This document shows, in pieces, positions 42,558 to 52,642 of a DNA stretch of 64,000 bases. Every line of letters starts with the position of its first letter. Within the stretch, counting starts at the first letter, position 1. The position numbers and the translations under genes were made by a program. The notes under the pieces were generated by a model that was not told the origin of the DNA, made no database searches, and saw only the letters and a list, made by a program, of their open reading frames with translations. Source of the stretch: Bacteroidales bacterium (GTDB taxonomy: Bacteria; Bacteroidota; Bacteroidia; Bacteroidales; UBA932); assembly GCA_017400135.1 (NCBI GenBank), contig JAFPVJ010000009.1, forward strand, positions 1 through 64,000. Reading direction: 5' to 3'.

Positions 42558-45500
42558 AACTAAGTTTCTTCGAATCATCCTGCCGCTCCTTCTGTTCACA
42601 GGCGGAGCGGTACTTGCATCTGCCCAGAACGTCCGGGTCACCGTACGGGACGCTTCCGGCGAATCGCTTCCCGGCGCCTACGTGCAAGTCGCCGGCACCC
42701 GCGACGGTGCCGTCACGGACCTGGATGGCCTCGCCGTGTTGGACGACATCCCATCCGACGCCACCCTCAAGGTCTCGATGTTCGGCTACCTCGACGCCGA
42801 CGTGCCCGTACAAGGACGCAAGGAGATCGACGTAACCTTGAAAGATGACGTGCAATCTCTCGACGAAGTGGTCGTCATCGGCTACGGCACCGCCAAGCGG
42901 AAAGACTTCGTCGGCAGCGTCTCCTCCGTGCGCGTCGAGAACTCCCCCGTCGCCCTGATGAACAACTCCAACGCCCTGGAAACGCTGAAGGGCAACGTGG
43001 CCGGCCTGGACATCGGCGCCGTCAACAATGCCGGCGGCCAGCCTTCGATGCAGATGCGCGGCCAGCGCTCCATTTCCGGCTCCAACGCGCCCCTGATCGT
43101 CCTGGACGGCGTGATCTACATCGGCGGCGTCAATGAAATCAATCCGGCCGACATCGCCACGATCGACGTCCTGAAGGATGCCAGCAGCGCGGCCGCTTTC
43201 GGTTCCCGTTCCGCGAACGGCGTCATCCTGATCACGACGAAAAAAGGCACCAGCGAGAAGCCGACCATCTCCTTCAACGCCTCCGCAGCCCTGCAGACCT
43301 GGTCCCACAAGCCCAGGATGCTGACTTCTGAGAATTACATCCTCACTGTCATGGACCGCACCCAGTCCACGGACCTGTCCTGGATGACGGCGCAGGAACG
43401 GGCCAATTTCGAAGCCGGCGAGACCACCGACTGGCTGGATTTCGCCACCCGCATCGGTTTCAAGCAGGATTACCAGCTTAGCGTCTCGGGCGCCGGCAAG
43501 AAAGTCAATTACTATCTCTCCGGATCCTGGACTTCCAACAAGGGCATCGTCATCGGTGACGATTTCACCCGTCCCACCCTGCTCTGCAAGCTCAGCACGG
43601 ACGTGACATCCTGGCTGCGCCTGAGCGTGGACGGGGCCTATACCAGGCAGGACTATTCCGGCATCGCCGCCAACATCGGCACCGCCTATTTCATCAGCCC
43701 CTACGGCGAGCCGTACCGTGCCGGTACCACCCTGCTTGAGAAATATCCCGTCACGCAGAGCGACGGCTACCAGAATCCGCTCTGGCAGGCGGACCCTTCC
43801 AACCGGTACAATAAGGATTACCGCGACACCTACCGGCTCAACACCTCGGTCCAGGTCAAGTGTCCCTGGATCGAAGGCCTTTCCTTCAAGCTCAACTACC
43901 TGCTGCACAACATAGACCGCCACGCCGAAGATTTTACCTACGAGAACTATTATGTGCAGGAAGGTCCCTATACGGATGAAAGCCGCTACACCCCTTCCAC
44001 GCTGCAAGGCTATCTCGCCCGGGCGAACGGCGCCATCACCCATGAGAAGACCAACGGTTACGTCCTGGACGCCATCCTGGGCTATGCGCGGGATTTCGAC
44101 CGGCACAGCATCGACGTGGCCCTGGTCTCCACGCGGGACTACACCACCTACGATGTGGACAAGACGACGGGGACCAACTTCGCTGCCAACGGCAACACCC
44201 TGCTCGGTATCTCCGGCCTCCAGAAGGCCGAGCTCATCGAGCTCAGCCAGGACGGACGCAGCGCGGGCAATGTCGGTTATCTGGCCCGCGTGATGTATGC
44301 CTACGACCGGCGCTATTCCGCCACGGCCTCCTACCGCCGGGACGGATCGTCCTTCTTCGGCGCCGACCGGAAATGGGGCAATTTCTTCTCCTTCGGTGCC
44401 GCCTGGACGCCCAGCAACGAGGCTTTCTGGCCCTGGAAGGACCGCTGGGAGTATTTCAAGGTCAAGGCTTCCTGGGGCCGCAACGGCAACCAGGGCTTGC
44501 CCGCCTTCGGCACCCTCTCCCCCATTCTGAGCGGCAAGGGCAGCAAGGAGACATACGAATTCAACGGCAGCGAGATCCATTATGGCCTGATTGCCAGCAG
44601 CCTGGGTAATCCCGAACTCGGCTGGGAATCCACGGATGCGCTCAATGTGGGTTTCGAATCCTCCTGGCTGGACGGGCGCATCCGCCTCGACCTCGACGCC
44701 TATTACTCCCAGACCCACGACCAGATCTTCTCCCGGGACATCCCCGTGATGACCGGCTTCGAGAAGATGTCCTCTTCGATGGGCCAGATCGACAACTGGG
44801 GCGTCGAAACGACGCTCTCCCTCAATCCCGTCCGCACCCGGGATTTCTCCTGGTTCACCGGACTTACCTTCTGGATCAGCCGCAACAAACTGGTCCATCT
44901 CTACGGCGAAGACCTGGACGGGGACGGCAAGGAGGATGACGACATCGCCTCTTCCCGCTTCATTGGAAAGGGTCTGGGCGCCATTTACGGCTATGTGCAG
45001 GACGGGATCGTCCAGCTCGATGACTACGACTACATCGGCATCCACAACGCCACGCCCGGCTATCCGAAATACGTCGACCTCAACGGCGATGACCGCATCA
45101 CGGCCGACGACCGCACCATCCTGGGCTATACGACGCCCAACTTCAAACTCAACTGGAGCAACACCCTCAGCTGGCGCGGCCTCGAACTGTACGCCATGAT
45201 CACCGGCACCTTTGGCGGCGACCACCGTTATTTGCGGTCCAACCCCAACGCCTACCGCATCAACGGTTATGGCTATCCGACGGGCAACTGTCTCGACATT
45301 CCGTATTGGACCGAGGACAACCCTTCCAACGTCTACCCCTGCGCCTCCTTCACCAGCGACAGCCGCTTCCAGGGCCTCCAGGACCGCACCTTCGTCCGCC
45401 TGCAGGACCTGACCCTGACCTGGAACCTTCCCCAGCGCTGGATCCGGAAGGCCTCCATCGGGAATCTCAAGTTATATCTGACCGGTCGCAATCTCGTCAC

Positions 45501-45606
45501 CCTGACCAACTGGGTGGGCGACGACCCGGAGACCGGATCTTACGTACTGACCAATGCGATGCCGGTTGCCAAATCGCTCGCACTGGGCGCATCCATCACC
45601 TTCTAA
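42541..45606 (+). CDS. SusC-type TonB-dependent outer-membrane transporter (second)
   Basis: Protein of 1021 residues. The signal peptide (MTLEIRTKFLRIILPLLLF...ASA) is followed by a carboxypeptidase-regulatory-like domain (VRVTVRDASGESLPGAYVQVAG), TonB-box-like DEVVVIGYG, plug (APLIVLDGVIYIGG, VLKDASSAAAFGSRSANGVILITTK) and barrel ending in LGASITF. It shares only family-level features with the first copy, so it probably takes a different oligosaccharide. The start overlaps the upstream gene stop by 17 bases. Confidence 0.95.
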   Translation: MTLEIRTKFLRIILPLLLFTGGAVLASAQNVRVTVRDASGESLPGAYVQVAGTRDGAVTDLDGLAVLDDIPSDATLKVSMFGYLDADVPVQGRKEIDVTLKDDVQSLDEVVVIGYGTAKRKDFVGSVSSVRVENSPVALMNNSNALETLKGNVAGLDIGAVNNAGGQPSMQMRGQRSISGSNAPLIVLDGVIYIGGVNEINPADIATIDVLKDASSAAAFGSRSANGVILITTKKGTSEKPTISFNASAALQTWSHKPRMLTSENYILTVMDRTQSTDLSWMTAQERANFEAGETTDWLDFATRIGFKQDYQLSVSGAGKKVNYYLSGSWTSNKGIVIGDDFTRPTLLCKLSTDVTSWLRLSVDGAYTRQDYSGIAANIGTAYFISPYGEPYRAGTTLLEKYPVTQSDGYQNPLWQADPSNRYNKDYRDTYRLNTSVQVKCPWIEGLSFKLNYLLHNIDRHAEDFTYENYYVQEGPYTDESRYTPSTLQGYLARANGAITHEKTNGYVLDAILGYARDFDRHSIDVALVSTRDYTTYDVDKTTGTNFAANGNTLLGISGLQKAELIELSQDGRSAGNVGYLARVMYAYDRRYSATASYRRDGSSFFGADRKWGNFFSFGAAWTPSNEAFWPWKDRWEYFKVKASWGRNGNQGLPAFGTLSPILSGKGSKETYEFNGSEIHYGLIASSLGNPELGWESTDALNVGFESSWLDGRIRLDLDAYYSQTHDQIFSRDIPVMTGFEKMSSSMGQIDNWGVETTLSLNPVRTRDFSWFTGLTFWISRNKLVHLYGEDLDGDGKEDDDIASSRFIGKGLGAIYGYVQDGIVQLDDYDYIGIHNATPGYPKYVDLNGDDRITADDRTILGYTTPNFKLNWSNTLSWRGLELYAMITGTFGGDHRYLRSNPNAYRINGYGYPTGNCLDIPYWTEDNPSNVYPCASFTSDSRFQGLQDRTFVRLQDLTLTWNLPQRWIRKASIGNLKLYLTGRNLVTLTNWVGDDPETGSYVLTNAMPVAKSLALGASITF

Positions 45607-45618
45607 CGCCGACGGGAT

Positions 45619-47421
45619 ATGAACAGAATTACCTTTACACTTCTCATTCTTCTCGCCTCGGCCTGCTGCCTGGTCTCCTGCAACGACAAGGAGCTCCTCA
45701 CCGAGAATCCCAAGTATTTCTATACCCTGGACAACGTCTTCTCCACCTCCGCCCAGGTGGACCTGGCCGTCGTCAGCTGCTATTCGAAGGTGCGCAAGTA
45801 CTATACCCTCGAAAACGACGGCAAGCGCTATCTGCTGGTCTGGAGGGGAGGCAACGGCACCGACATGTTCGACGTTTCGACCATACGCCGGAGCCTCCAG
45901 TTCAACGACTACGGCAACCTTACCCCCGACACGGGAGACTACAAGACCATCTACGCCGACTGGTACAAGCTCATCGCCAGCGCCAATTTGGCCCTTTACG
46001 GCGCCTCCCTGGAGGAGATCAGCTGGGACAGCGAAGAGAACCGCCTCTACACCATTGCCCAGGCCCGTTTCTTCCGTGCCTACGCCTATCGCAACCTCGG
46101 CGAGGAATTCGGCGGCGTGCCGCTGGTCACCGAACTGACCACCACGCCCCGTTACGACTTCGTCCGGGAGAGCCGGCTCGACACCTACCAGTACGCCATC
46201 GACGAACTGGAAGCGATCCTGCCCGACCTGCCCCTGACTCCGCCCGAGCGCGGACGCATCGTACGGGGCGCCGCCCAGCACAACCTGGTCCAGCTCTACA
46301 TCGACAAGGGCGTGGTCCTGGAGGCTGAAGGACGGACTCAGGAAGCGCAAGCCGCCTACTCCAGAGCAATCGAATATGGCAACGAGGTGATCGACGGCGG
46401 TGTCTTCCACCTGATGACCGAGCGTTTCGGCACCCGTGCCAAGGAAGACCCCAAATACTATTACGACTACACTCCGGACGAGAACGGCAACCTGCGGGAA
46501 GACCGGACCTATGCCTCGGCCGGCGTCAGAATAAACGGCAACGTCTTCTGGGATCTCTTCCAGATCGGCAACCAGGACTATGCGGACGGCAACTACGAGG
46601 CCATCTGGACCATCGAGATCGACTACCAGGCCAACCTCGACAAGGACGGGGCTTCCCGCCTGAATTTCTCCCGCAGTTTCGGTCCCTGCTTCCGTGACAT
46701 CCTGCCCAACGACCTGATCGGCCTGACACCCGATGTAGGCGGACGGGCTGTGACCTGGATCATGCCGACTGCCTACACGCGGGACGAGATCTGGTCGGGC
46801 GTCTGGAGCAGCGACATGCGTAATAGCGAAGCCTGCTACCGCCGCACCTTCCTGGGCAACGTCCCGACCAGCAAGTACTACGGCAAGGTCATCCCCTGGA
46901 GCCTGATGTACCGCCAGGGCAACTCCAACCGGGATGCGGTGGATGCCGCCTACACGCAATGCTTCCCCATTTCCTGCAAGATCCATCTCGACTCCTACAT
47001 CGACGACGCGACCGGCGGCAACCGGACCTACATTTTCCGAGACGACTATGCCATCCGGCTGTCCGAGACCATCCTGCTCCGGGCGGAAGCCAAATGGCGG
47101 AGCGGCGACCTGCAGGGCGCTGCGAATGACATCAACCTGATTCGCCGTCGGGCGAAATGCTCCTACCTCGTCTCCTCCTCCGACGTCGGCCTGGAGCTGA
47201 TCCTGGACGAGCGCGCCCGCGAACTGATGTACGAGGAGATCCGCTGGAATACCCTGCTCCGCATGGGCGGCACGGTCGCCGTGGACCGCATCCGCGAATA
47301 TGCCTACTGGGATGCGCCCCGTTCCGCCTCGATGAAAAACTTCAATCTATGGCCCATCCCCCAGACGGTCATTGACACCAACAAGGACGCTAAAATCGAA
47401 CAAAATGATGGCTGGAACTAA
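45619..47421 (+). CDS. SusD/RagB-type lipoprotein (second)
   Basis: Protein of 600 residues; lipobox LVSC (Cys21). SusD landmarks: ARFFRAYAYRNLGEEFGGVPLVTE, RGAAQHNLVQLYIDKG, IRLSETILLRAEAKWRSGDLQGAANDINLIRRRA and LDERARELMYEEIRWNTLLRMG. It pairs with the SusC-like protein encoded 12 bases upstream. It overlaps the next gene by 17 bases. Confidence 0.95.
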   Translation: MNRITFTLLILLASACCLVSCNDKELLTENPKYFYTLDNVFSTSAQVDLAVVSCYSKVRKYYTLENDGKRYLLVWRGGNGTDMFDVSTIRRSLQFNDYGNLTPDTGDYKTIYADWYKLIASANLALYGASLEEISWDSEENRLYTIAQARFFRAYAYRNLGEEFGGVPLVTELTTTPRYDFVRESRLDTYQYAIDELEAILPDLPLTPPERGRIVRGAAQHNLVQLYIDKGVVLEAEGRTQEAQAAYSRAIEYGNEVIDGGVFHLMTERFGTRAKEDPKYYYDYTPDENGNLREDRTYASAGVRINGNVFWDLFQIGNQDYADGNYEAIWTIEIDYQANLDKDGASRLNFSRSFGPCFRDILPNDLIGLTPDVGGRAVTWIMPTAYTRDEIWSGVWSSDMRNSEACYRRTFLGNVPTSKYYGKVIPWSLMYRQGNSNRDAVDAAYTQCFPISCKIHLDSYIDDATGGNRTYIFRDDYAIRLSETILLRAEAKWRSGDLQGAANDINLIRRRAKCSYLVSSSDVGLELILDERARELMYEEIRWNTLLRMGGTVAVDRIREYAYWDAPRSASMKNFNLWPIPQTVIDTNKDAKIEQNDGWN

Positions 47422-49279
47422 ACTCAATATCGGACTGGCGCTCCTGCTCCTGTTTCTCGGCTGCCAGCCTACGGTCAATTTCAAGCCTGCCGACCCGCCC
47501 GAGGTCGGAGAAGGCGACATCGTCATCCTGGACATGAACCGCTGGCGGGAAGTTACGGCCAGAGACTCGATCGGCGTCGTACGCCTCTGGGAGACCATGC
47601 ACCTGGCCGCCACCCTACAGGGCATCGTCAACCGCGACGAGCCCCGGCTCTATATCAAATATATCACGGCCAACAATATCAACGTGGATGATTTCTGGTG
47701 GGACAAATGCGTCGGCGAAGGCAAATGGCTCGACGGCCGGAAGGTTGTCACGATGTACGATCCCGTCAAGGTCCTGGACGTCTTCAAGGACAAGGTGGAG
47801 GGCCTGGTGGTCTATGATCCGAAAATTGCTTCTACCAGCAACGTGGCTTCCACGGTCGCCGGCGCCGACAATCTGGTCGCCGTGCGTTACGATCCCCGAC
47901 CGGGGAGCATTTACACGCGTCTGGTGTACGAACGCGACTACCCCATCAAGGTCTGGCTCGTCAACGAGGACGGAACCTCGAAGTTCCACACCAAGCTGGA
48001 GCCTTACCGCTGGGCCGTGGACAATTACCTCAAGACCGGCAAGTGCAGCGGCGAGACAGCCGCCTACTACATCGACCAATACTGGATGACGGCCCCCGGC
48101 AATGCCGGTATGAACCACCACCAGTTGACCAACCACGACTACTTCGTCGCAAAGAAGGGTTTCTTCTTCGACCTCTCGCCCTGGGACGACGAACCGGCCT
48201 CGGATGCCCCGACGGAAGGGAACGGCGACCGGGCGATGTTCCAGTCCATCTTCAGCGAAATCTACCGTCTCAATGGTGGGACAAAGTTCTGCCACGTCGG
48301 CGGATTCGCCCCCTGGGCGCACAAGTATTCCAACAACAGCCGCGTCGTCTACAAGAGCAAGCACGAGGCCGCACAGACCGAATGGGAGACGGTCAAACTG
48401 TTGAGCGCATACAACGCCTACAAGGATGCGGACGCCGCTTCCCTCGGAGCCATGGCCAACGCTTCTTTCTGGCAGCACTATCCGCTCAAGAGCGAATATC
48501 CGCAGAAATGGGTGACGCGCGAAGAGTTGAAGGCCCGGGGCCTGCTGACCTCCTCTGGGAAGGTCCCCACCGGTAAGAAGTTCGTTCTCTTCTATGTGGG
48601 CGACTATGATGCGGCCGCCTGGATCTACCAGCAGCTTCCCATGCTCTGGGAAGACTCAGCCCGCGGCAGCGTGCCGATGATGTGGAGTATCAATCCGTCG
48701 CTCGACCGGCGGGCGCCGATGGTCATGGACTACATCCGCTCCACCGCCACGGACGCCGATTACTTCGCCGCCGGCGACAACGGGGCCGGATATCTCAATC
48801 CGGGCATGCTGGAGGAGCCGCGTCCGGTCAGCGGCCTGCCTTCGGGCGTGGCTGCCTGGGCGGCGCACAACAAGGCTTATTTCCAGCGCTGGGGCTTGAG
48901 CGTCACGGGCTTTGTCATCGACGGCAACGGACCCGGCATGTCTGTCGAAGGAATGAAAAGCTATGCCACTTTCAGTCCCAACGGCATCGGGCCGCAGAAA
49001 CTGCCCAATGGCGGAAACGCGATGCTTGTGGACGGGATGCCCGTCCTCCGCTGCAGCGGCGCGAGCGTGGGTGAGGAACGGATCGAAGATGCCGGCATAA
49101 AGGCGGTCTCGATGCTCAGTCAGCATCCGGAATTCCCCTTCTACTGGATCCGCACGATCCTCAAATCCCCTACCTGGCACAAAGGAGTGAAAGAATATAT
49201 CGAGGCGCAGAATTCAAACTATATCGTCCTCGACGGCCCGAGTTATTTCGAATTGCTGCGCTGCTATCTGGAGGAATAG
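47405..49279 (+). CDS. GxGYxYP-domain lipoprotein, putative glycan-active protein
   Basis: Start 47405 (or 47408) gives a signal peptide with lipobox LFLGC. The protein of about 624 residues fits the GxGYxYP family (N-terminal domain VVRLWETMHLAATLQGIVNRDEPRLYI; central DADYFAAGDNGAGYLNPGML, whose GAGYLNP replaces the eponymous motif). The family is found in Bacteroidetes glycan loci and is suspected, not shown, to act on carbohydrates. It overlaps the SusD-like gene by 17 bases and is followed after 2 bases by an unrecognised lipoprotein. Confidence 0.78.
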   Translation: MMAGTKLNIGLALLLLFLGCQPTVNFKPADPPEVGEGDIVILDMNRWREVTARDSIGVVRLWETMHLAATLQGIVNRDEPRLYIKYITANNINVDDFWWDKCVGEGKWLDGRKVVTMYDPVKVLDVFKDKVEGLVVYDPKIASTSNVASTVAGADNLVAVRYDPRPGSIYTRLVYERDYPIKVWLVNEDGTSKFHTKLEPYRWAVDNYLKTGKCSGETAAYYIDQYWMTAPGNAGMNHHQLTNHDYFVAKKGFFFDLSPWDDEPASDAPTEGNGDRAMFQSIFSEIYRLNGGTKFCHVGGFAPWAHKYSNNSRVVYKSKHEAAQTEWETVKLLSAYNAYKDADAASLGAMANASFWQHYPLKSEYPQKWVTREELKARGLLTSSGKVPTGKKFVLFYVGDYDAAAWIYQQLPMLWEDSARGSVPMMWSINPSLDRRAPMVMDYIRSTATDADYFAAGDNGAGYLNPGMLEEPRPVSGLPSGVAAWAAHNKAYFQRWGLSVTGFVIDGNGPGMSVEGMKSYATFSPNGIGPQKLPNGGNAMLVDGMPVLRCSGASVGEERIEDAGIKAVSMLSQHPEFPFYWIRTILKSPTWHKGVKEYIEAQNSNYIVLDGPSYFELLRCYLEE

Positions 49280-49281
49280 CG

Positions 49282-50976
49282 ATGAAAAGAGTCTTTGTTT
49301 TGATGGGCATCCTTCTTTTTGCCGCCTGCGCGAGAGAGGGATCCGTCCATTTCAAGGCCTTGAACAAGCAGGCCGCCCGGGAGTATCTGACTCCCGTCCG
49401 TCCCGGCGTGCCCGGCGGACAGCCTTTCTGGAACGTCTATTCCACGAAATTCACCTTTGCACCCGCTTTCGATTTCCCCGAAATGGCGGGAGCGGAGAAG
49501 TACCGTTTCGACCTGTGGTATCTGGACAACCTCTGGCGGGAGATATACCTCCCCGTCCCCGAAAAGCGGCCTTCGGCAAAAGCCCAGCTTGAGAAGTATT
49601 CAGCCACGTCAGAACCGGTCGCCTCTTTCACGGCCACCTCTCCGAAAGCCGACCTGAGCCCTGTCTGGGGAAAGCTCCCGGAGGGATACTACGGGCTCGT
49701 GGTCACCGCCGTCGACGCTTCGGGACAGGACATCGCCCCCGTCGGGACCTGGGAATTCCTCCGGGACTTTCCCTTCTGCGGGCCTTATCCGGAACCCGTC
49801 CGCAGCTACCGGGATGCCGCCTTGATGGCACTCTGGTTCAACCACAGGCAGCCCCTCGTCCAAAAGATCCACGATTGGGACCCGGACACTCTCTATGAGT
49901 CGGAGAATGTCTTCGCCAACAAATTCATCGGATCCGTCATCAGTTCGGAAGTGTTGATGGCCCAGCAGATCCCCACATTCCGGGATGAGTGCCTCGAAAA
50001 CGCCCGGAAGGCGGCCGACCTCCTGATATCCCTCGCCCAGCCGGAAGGCACTCCCCTGGCACACTTTCCGCCAACCTATTATGATTCCCAAATCCTGGCC
50101 GGCAAGGCCCGGAATGACACCCGGATCGGGGGCACGACCGTCAGCGACCTGCAGGAGATGACGATGACCCTGGACGCACTCCACGCAGTCCGGGGCTATC
50201 TGAACCTGTACGATTTCTGCGGCGAACGGAAGTATTTCGACGAAGCCATTGCCATACTGCGAACCTACGACCGGCTCGTGGACAGTACCGGATTCATGCC
50301 CAAGAAACTGTATATCAAGACCGGAGAAGGGGTCAATGAGGCCGGCGCCCTGTCCGGCAACCTGCTGACCGTCATCCGCCGTCTGAGGAAGCAGTATGAC
50401 ATCCGGGATTTCGACGGCCTTGCGGACCGCTGCGAACGGTGGATGAACGAGAACGCCATCCGGGACTTCCACATGTCCGCCCAGTTCGAGGATGTCAGCA
50501 TCGACCAGCATCCCTACCAGAACCTGACCAATATCACGCCGAATGTCTATGCCCGGTATCTCCTGGAGAAAGAGGCTGTCAGTCAGGAAGATCTGACGGT
50601 TGCCACCGACCTGCTGCATTTCGTGGAAGACCAGTTCATCCACTGGGGTCTCCCCCGCAATGCGGACGGGATGTTCTACTGCAACGTTCCCGGTGTGTAC
50701 GAGCAGTATTCCTGCCGGATCAGCATAGACAGTTCGAACGATGCGTATATCAACGCCTCCCTGAGCATGTATGACAGGACCGGAGACCGGCTCTGGTACG
50801 AGAAGGCACGCGCGCTGATGAATACCGTCGTGAACAGCCAGGCCGTCACCGGAGAGATTCCGACCTTCATGGGATTGCAATACGGTGCTCCCAACCGCTA
50901 CTTCTGGATCAACTGCTCCCTCCGTTCCGCCCAGACGCTGCTCCGTTTCGCCGAATACGAGGAGCGCCTGGACTAG
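49282..50976 (+). CDS. Unrecognised lipoprotein, helical-barrel-like, paralogue of the next gene
   Basis: Lipobox FAAC. Residues ~20-165 look like an N-terminal beta domain (FWNVYSTKFTFAPAFDFPE, SPVWGKLPEGYYGLVVTAVD). Residues ~175-564 are helix-rich with regularly spaced aromatic and acidic segments (SYRDAALMALWF, LAHFPPTYYDSQIL, TMTLDALHAVRGYLNLYD, FEDVSIDQHPYQNLTN, YEQYSCRISIDSSN, YFWINCSLRSAQTLL), consistent with an (alpha/alpha)6-type barrel as in GH88 or epimerases. I cannot name the family. About 30% of the text is shared with the convergent gene at 50973-52589. Last gene of the second SusC/D operon. Confidence 0.7.
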   Translation: MKRVFVLMGILLFAACAREGSVHFKALNKQAAREYLTPVRPGVPGGQPFWNVYSTKFTFAPAFDFPEMAGAEKYRFDLWYLDNLWREIYLPVPEKRPSAKAQLEKYSATSEPVASFTATSPKADLSPVWGKLPEGYYGLVVTAVDASGQDIAPVGTWEFLRDFPFCGPYPEPVRSYRDAALMALWFNHRQPLVQKIHDWDPDTLYESENVFANKFIGSVISSEVLMAQQIPTFRDECLENARKAADLLISLAQPEGTPLAHFPPTYYDSQILAGKARNDTRIGGTTVSDLQEMTMTLDALHAVRGYLNLYDFCGERKYFDEAIAILRTYDRLVDSTGFMPKKLYIKTGEGVNEAGALSGNLLTVIRRLRKQYDIRDFDGLADRCERWMNENAIRDFHMSAQFEDVSIDQHPYQNLTNITPNVYARYLLEKEAVSQEDLTVATDLLHFVEDQFIHWGLPRNADGMFYCNVPGVYEQYSCRISIDSSNDAYINASLSMYDRTGDRLWYEKARALMNTVVNSQAVTGEIPTFMGLQYGAPNRYFWINCSLRSAQTLLRFAEYEERLD

Positions 50977-52589
50977 TCAGAAGACCTTTCCAACTTTTTG
51001 AGATCGTCCTTCATCGCGTCAGCGCGGAGGAGCAGCATCACCGACCTAAGGGAACAATTCGCCCAAAAACTCCGGCGCCGGTCCGCTGCGGCATCACGCC
51101 ATTCCCAACAGGTGGCGATCTTGCCGCTTTCGGGACTCTGCATCCGGGTGGTCTGATCGATCAGGGCCTTGGCTTTCGCCAGGGAGAGCAGGTCCCCGGT
51201 CAGGGAATACCAGTCCAGCCAGGCGTTGGCCACATTGCATGCACTCGCGTTTACCGGCATCTCATAGGAATACTGCTCGTGGACGCAGGGGGCGTAACGC
51301 TTCCAAATTCCGTCTTCGGTCCGTTCCGGATAGGCCCAATGCACGAACTGGTCTTCGCTCATCCGGATGAGGTCCAGGGCATGGGTCCGATCCTTCGCGT
51401 CCGGCGAGGGTTTCGTGAGCAGGTAGGATGCGTAAGGGGCAGCCGTGCAATTCGTCAGATTCTGGTAGGGCTTCAATCCGTTTACATTCACATCTTCGAA
51501 TTGCCCCGTCATGTCGAAGGTCTTCACGGCCACTTCGTCCATCCAGCGTTCGCCCTTTTCCCGGGCAGGGGCAAACTCATCAAATCCATATCCCTCAAGA
51601 CGGACGAAATATCTCAGAAGGGGCTGCAGCATGGCAGAGACACCGTTTACTGGCTCACCGGTCGCGAAATCGACCTTGATCGGGAGAGAGCCGTCCGGGC
51701 GCTGCAGCCGCACATAGGTACGTCCGATCTCCACGGCCCGGTCGAGCCAGGCACCTTCTCCCGTCAAGTCGTGAAGGTCGAGGAAGGCATGTCCTGCATT
51801 GACCGCCTCGAGGGTCATGGTCTTACCCTGGTTCCAGGACTTGCCGGAGGCAAGCAGGTCCGAATAATAAGTAGGCGGGAAATAAGCGAGAGGCTCTTCC
51901 GGGGAACGGCTCTGGTCAATCAGGAACTGCGCTGCATTCCGCGCGATCGCAAGGGCGTTCTCCTTGCGCGCAGGCATCAGGGAGGCCACAAGGCACTCGA
52001 CACGGATGGTTGCCCCGATGATCTTGCAGGGATAGGTGTTGTGACGGTACTGCATGTCCGGAAGCGGGCCTTTCGTCCAGTTCTGAATCTCCGGCAAGGT
52101 ATGGATATACAGAAGGCCCTTGAGCGCCGCATCCCGGTAGTCGCTGGCCGGTCCCGGATACGGTCCCTCGAAAGGAAAGTCCTTCACGAACTTGCGTTCG
52201 GCGATCTGTCCCAGGACCTCTCCGTCCCGTCCGACCGCATCCACGGTGAGATTGACATTCCCGCAGGGAAGCTTGTCCCATACGGCAGCAAGGGAAGCAG
52301 CCGGTCCGGCGGACCGGAACGAGACGGGATCACCCGTGTCCGGCGTCAGCGTGAAACGATATCCGGAGGCCCCTTCCGCTTCGGGGAAAGAAAAGGCGGG
52401 AGCATAAATGAATTTCTTGGCGAAAACGTTCCAGCAGGGATTTCCCTCCTCGCTACAGGGACGGATCGGGATCCGGTATTCTCTCTTCGCTTGAGCATTC
52501 AACGCCTTGTAAGGGTTTGACTGACAAGCTGTCAGGAGAGAAAGGAACAGCAAGAGACAAAGCGCGTGACGGATTGTGTGCGTTCTCAT
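50973..52589 (-). CDS. Unrecognised lipoprotein, paralogue of the convergent neighbour
   Basis: Start 52589 gives a signal peptide with lipobox LLTAC. It keeps the same order of motifs as the convergent gene: CWNVFAKKFIYAPAFSFPEAEGA, DYRDAALKGLLYIH, LAYFPPTYYSDLL, TMTLEAVNAGHAFLDLHD, FEDVNVNGLKPYQNLTN, EDQFVHWAYPE, HEQYSYEMPVNAS and FWANCSLRSVMLLL. The conserved FEDV, EQYS and NCSLRS segments are candidates for the active site. The genes overlap tail to tail by 4 bases. It is probably co-transcribed with the GH92 gene upstream on the minus strand (54 bases away). Confidence 0.7.
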   Translation of the reverse strand: MRTHTIRHALCLLLFLSLLTACQSNPYKALNAQAKREYRIPIRPCSEEGNPCWNVFAKKFIYAPAFSFPEAEGASGYRFTLTPDTGDPVSFRSAGPAASLAAVWDKLPCGNVNLTVDAVGRDGEVLGQIAERKFVKDFPFEGPYPGPASDYRDAALKGLLYIHTLPEIQNWTKGPLPDMQYRHNTYPCKIIGATIRVECLVASLMPARKENALAIARNAAQFLIDQSRSPEEPLAYFPPTYYSDLLASGKSWNQGKTMTLEAVNAGHAFLDLHDLTGEGAWLDRAVEIGRTYVRLQRPDGSLPIKVDFATGEPVNGVSAMLQPLLRYFVRLEGYGFDEFAPAREKGERWMDEVAVKTFDMTGQFEDVNVNGLKPYQNLTNCTAAPYASYLLTKPSPDAKDRTHALDLIRMSEDQFVHWAYPERTEDGIWKRYAPCVHEQYSYEMPVNASACNVANAWLDWYSLTGDLLSLAKAKALIDQTTRMQSPESGKIATCWEWRDAAADRRRSFWANCSLRSVMLLLRADAMKDDLKKLERSSD

Positions 52590-52642
52590 AGGCAGGGAGA
52601 AGTATTGCAGGGCGTTTCGTATGGTTATTTGGGTCACGGAAG

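Noticed and set aside
42496..45225. 909-codon minus-strand open frame
   Set aside because: Antisense to the second SusC-like gene; same shadow composition.
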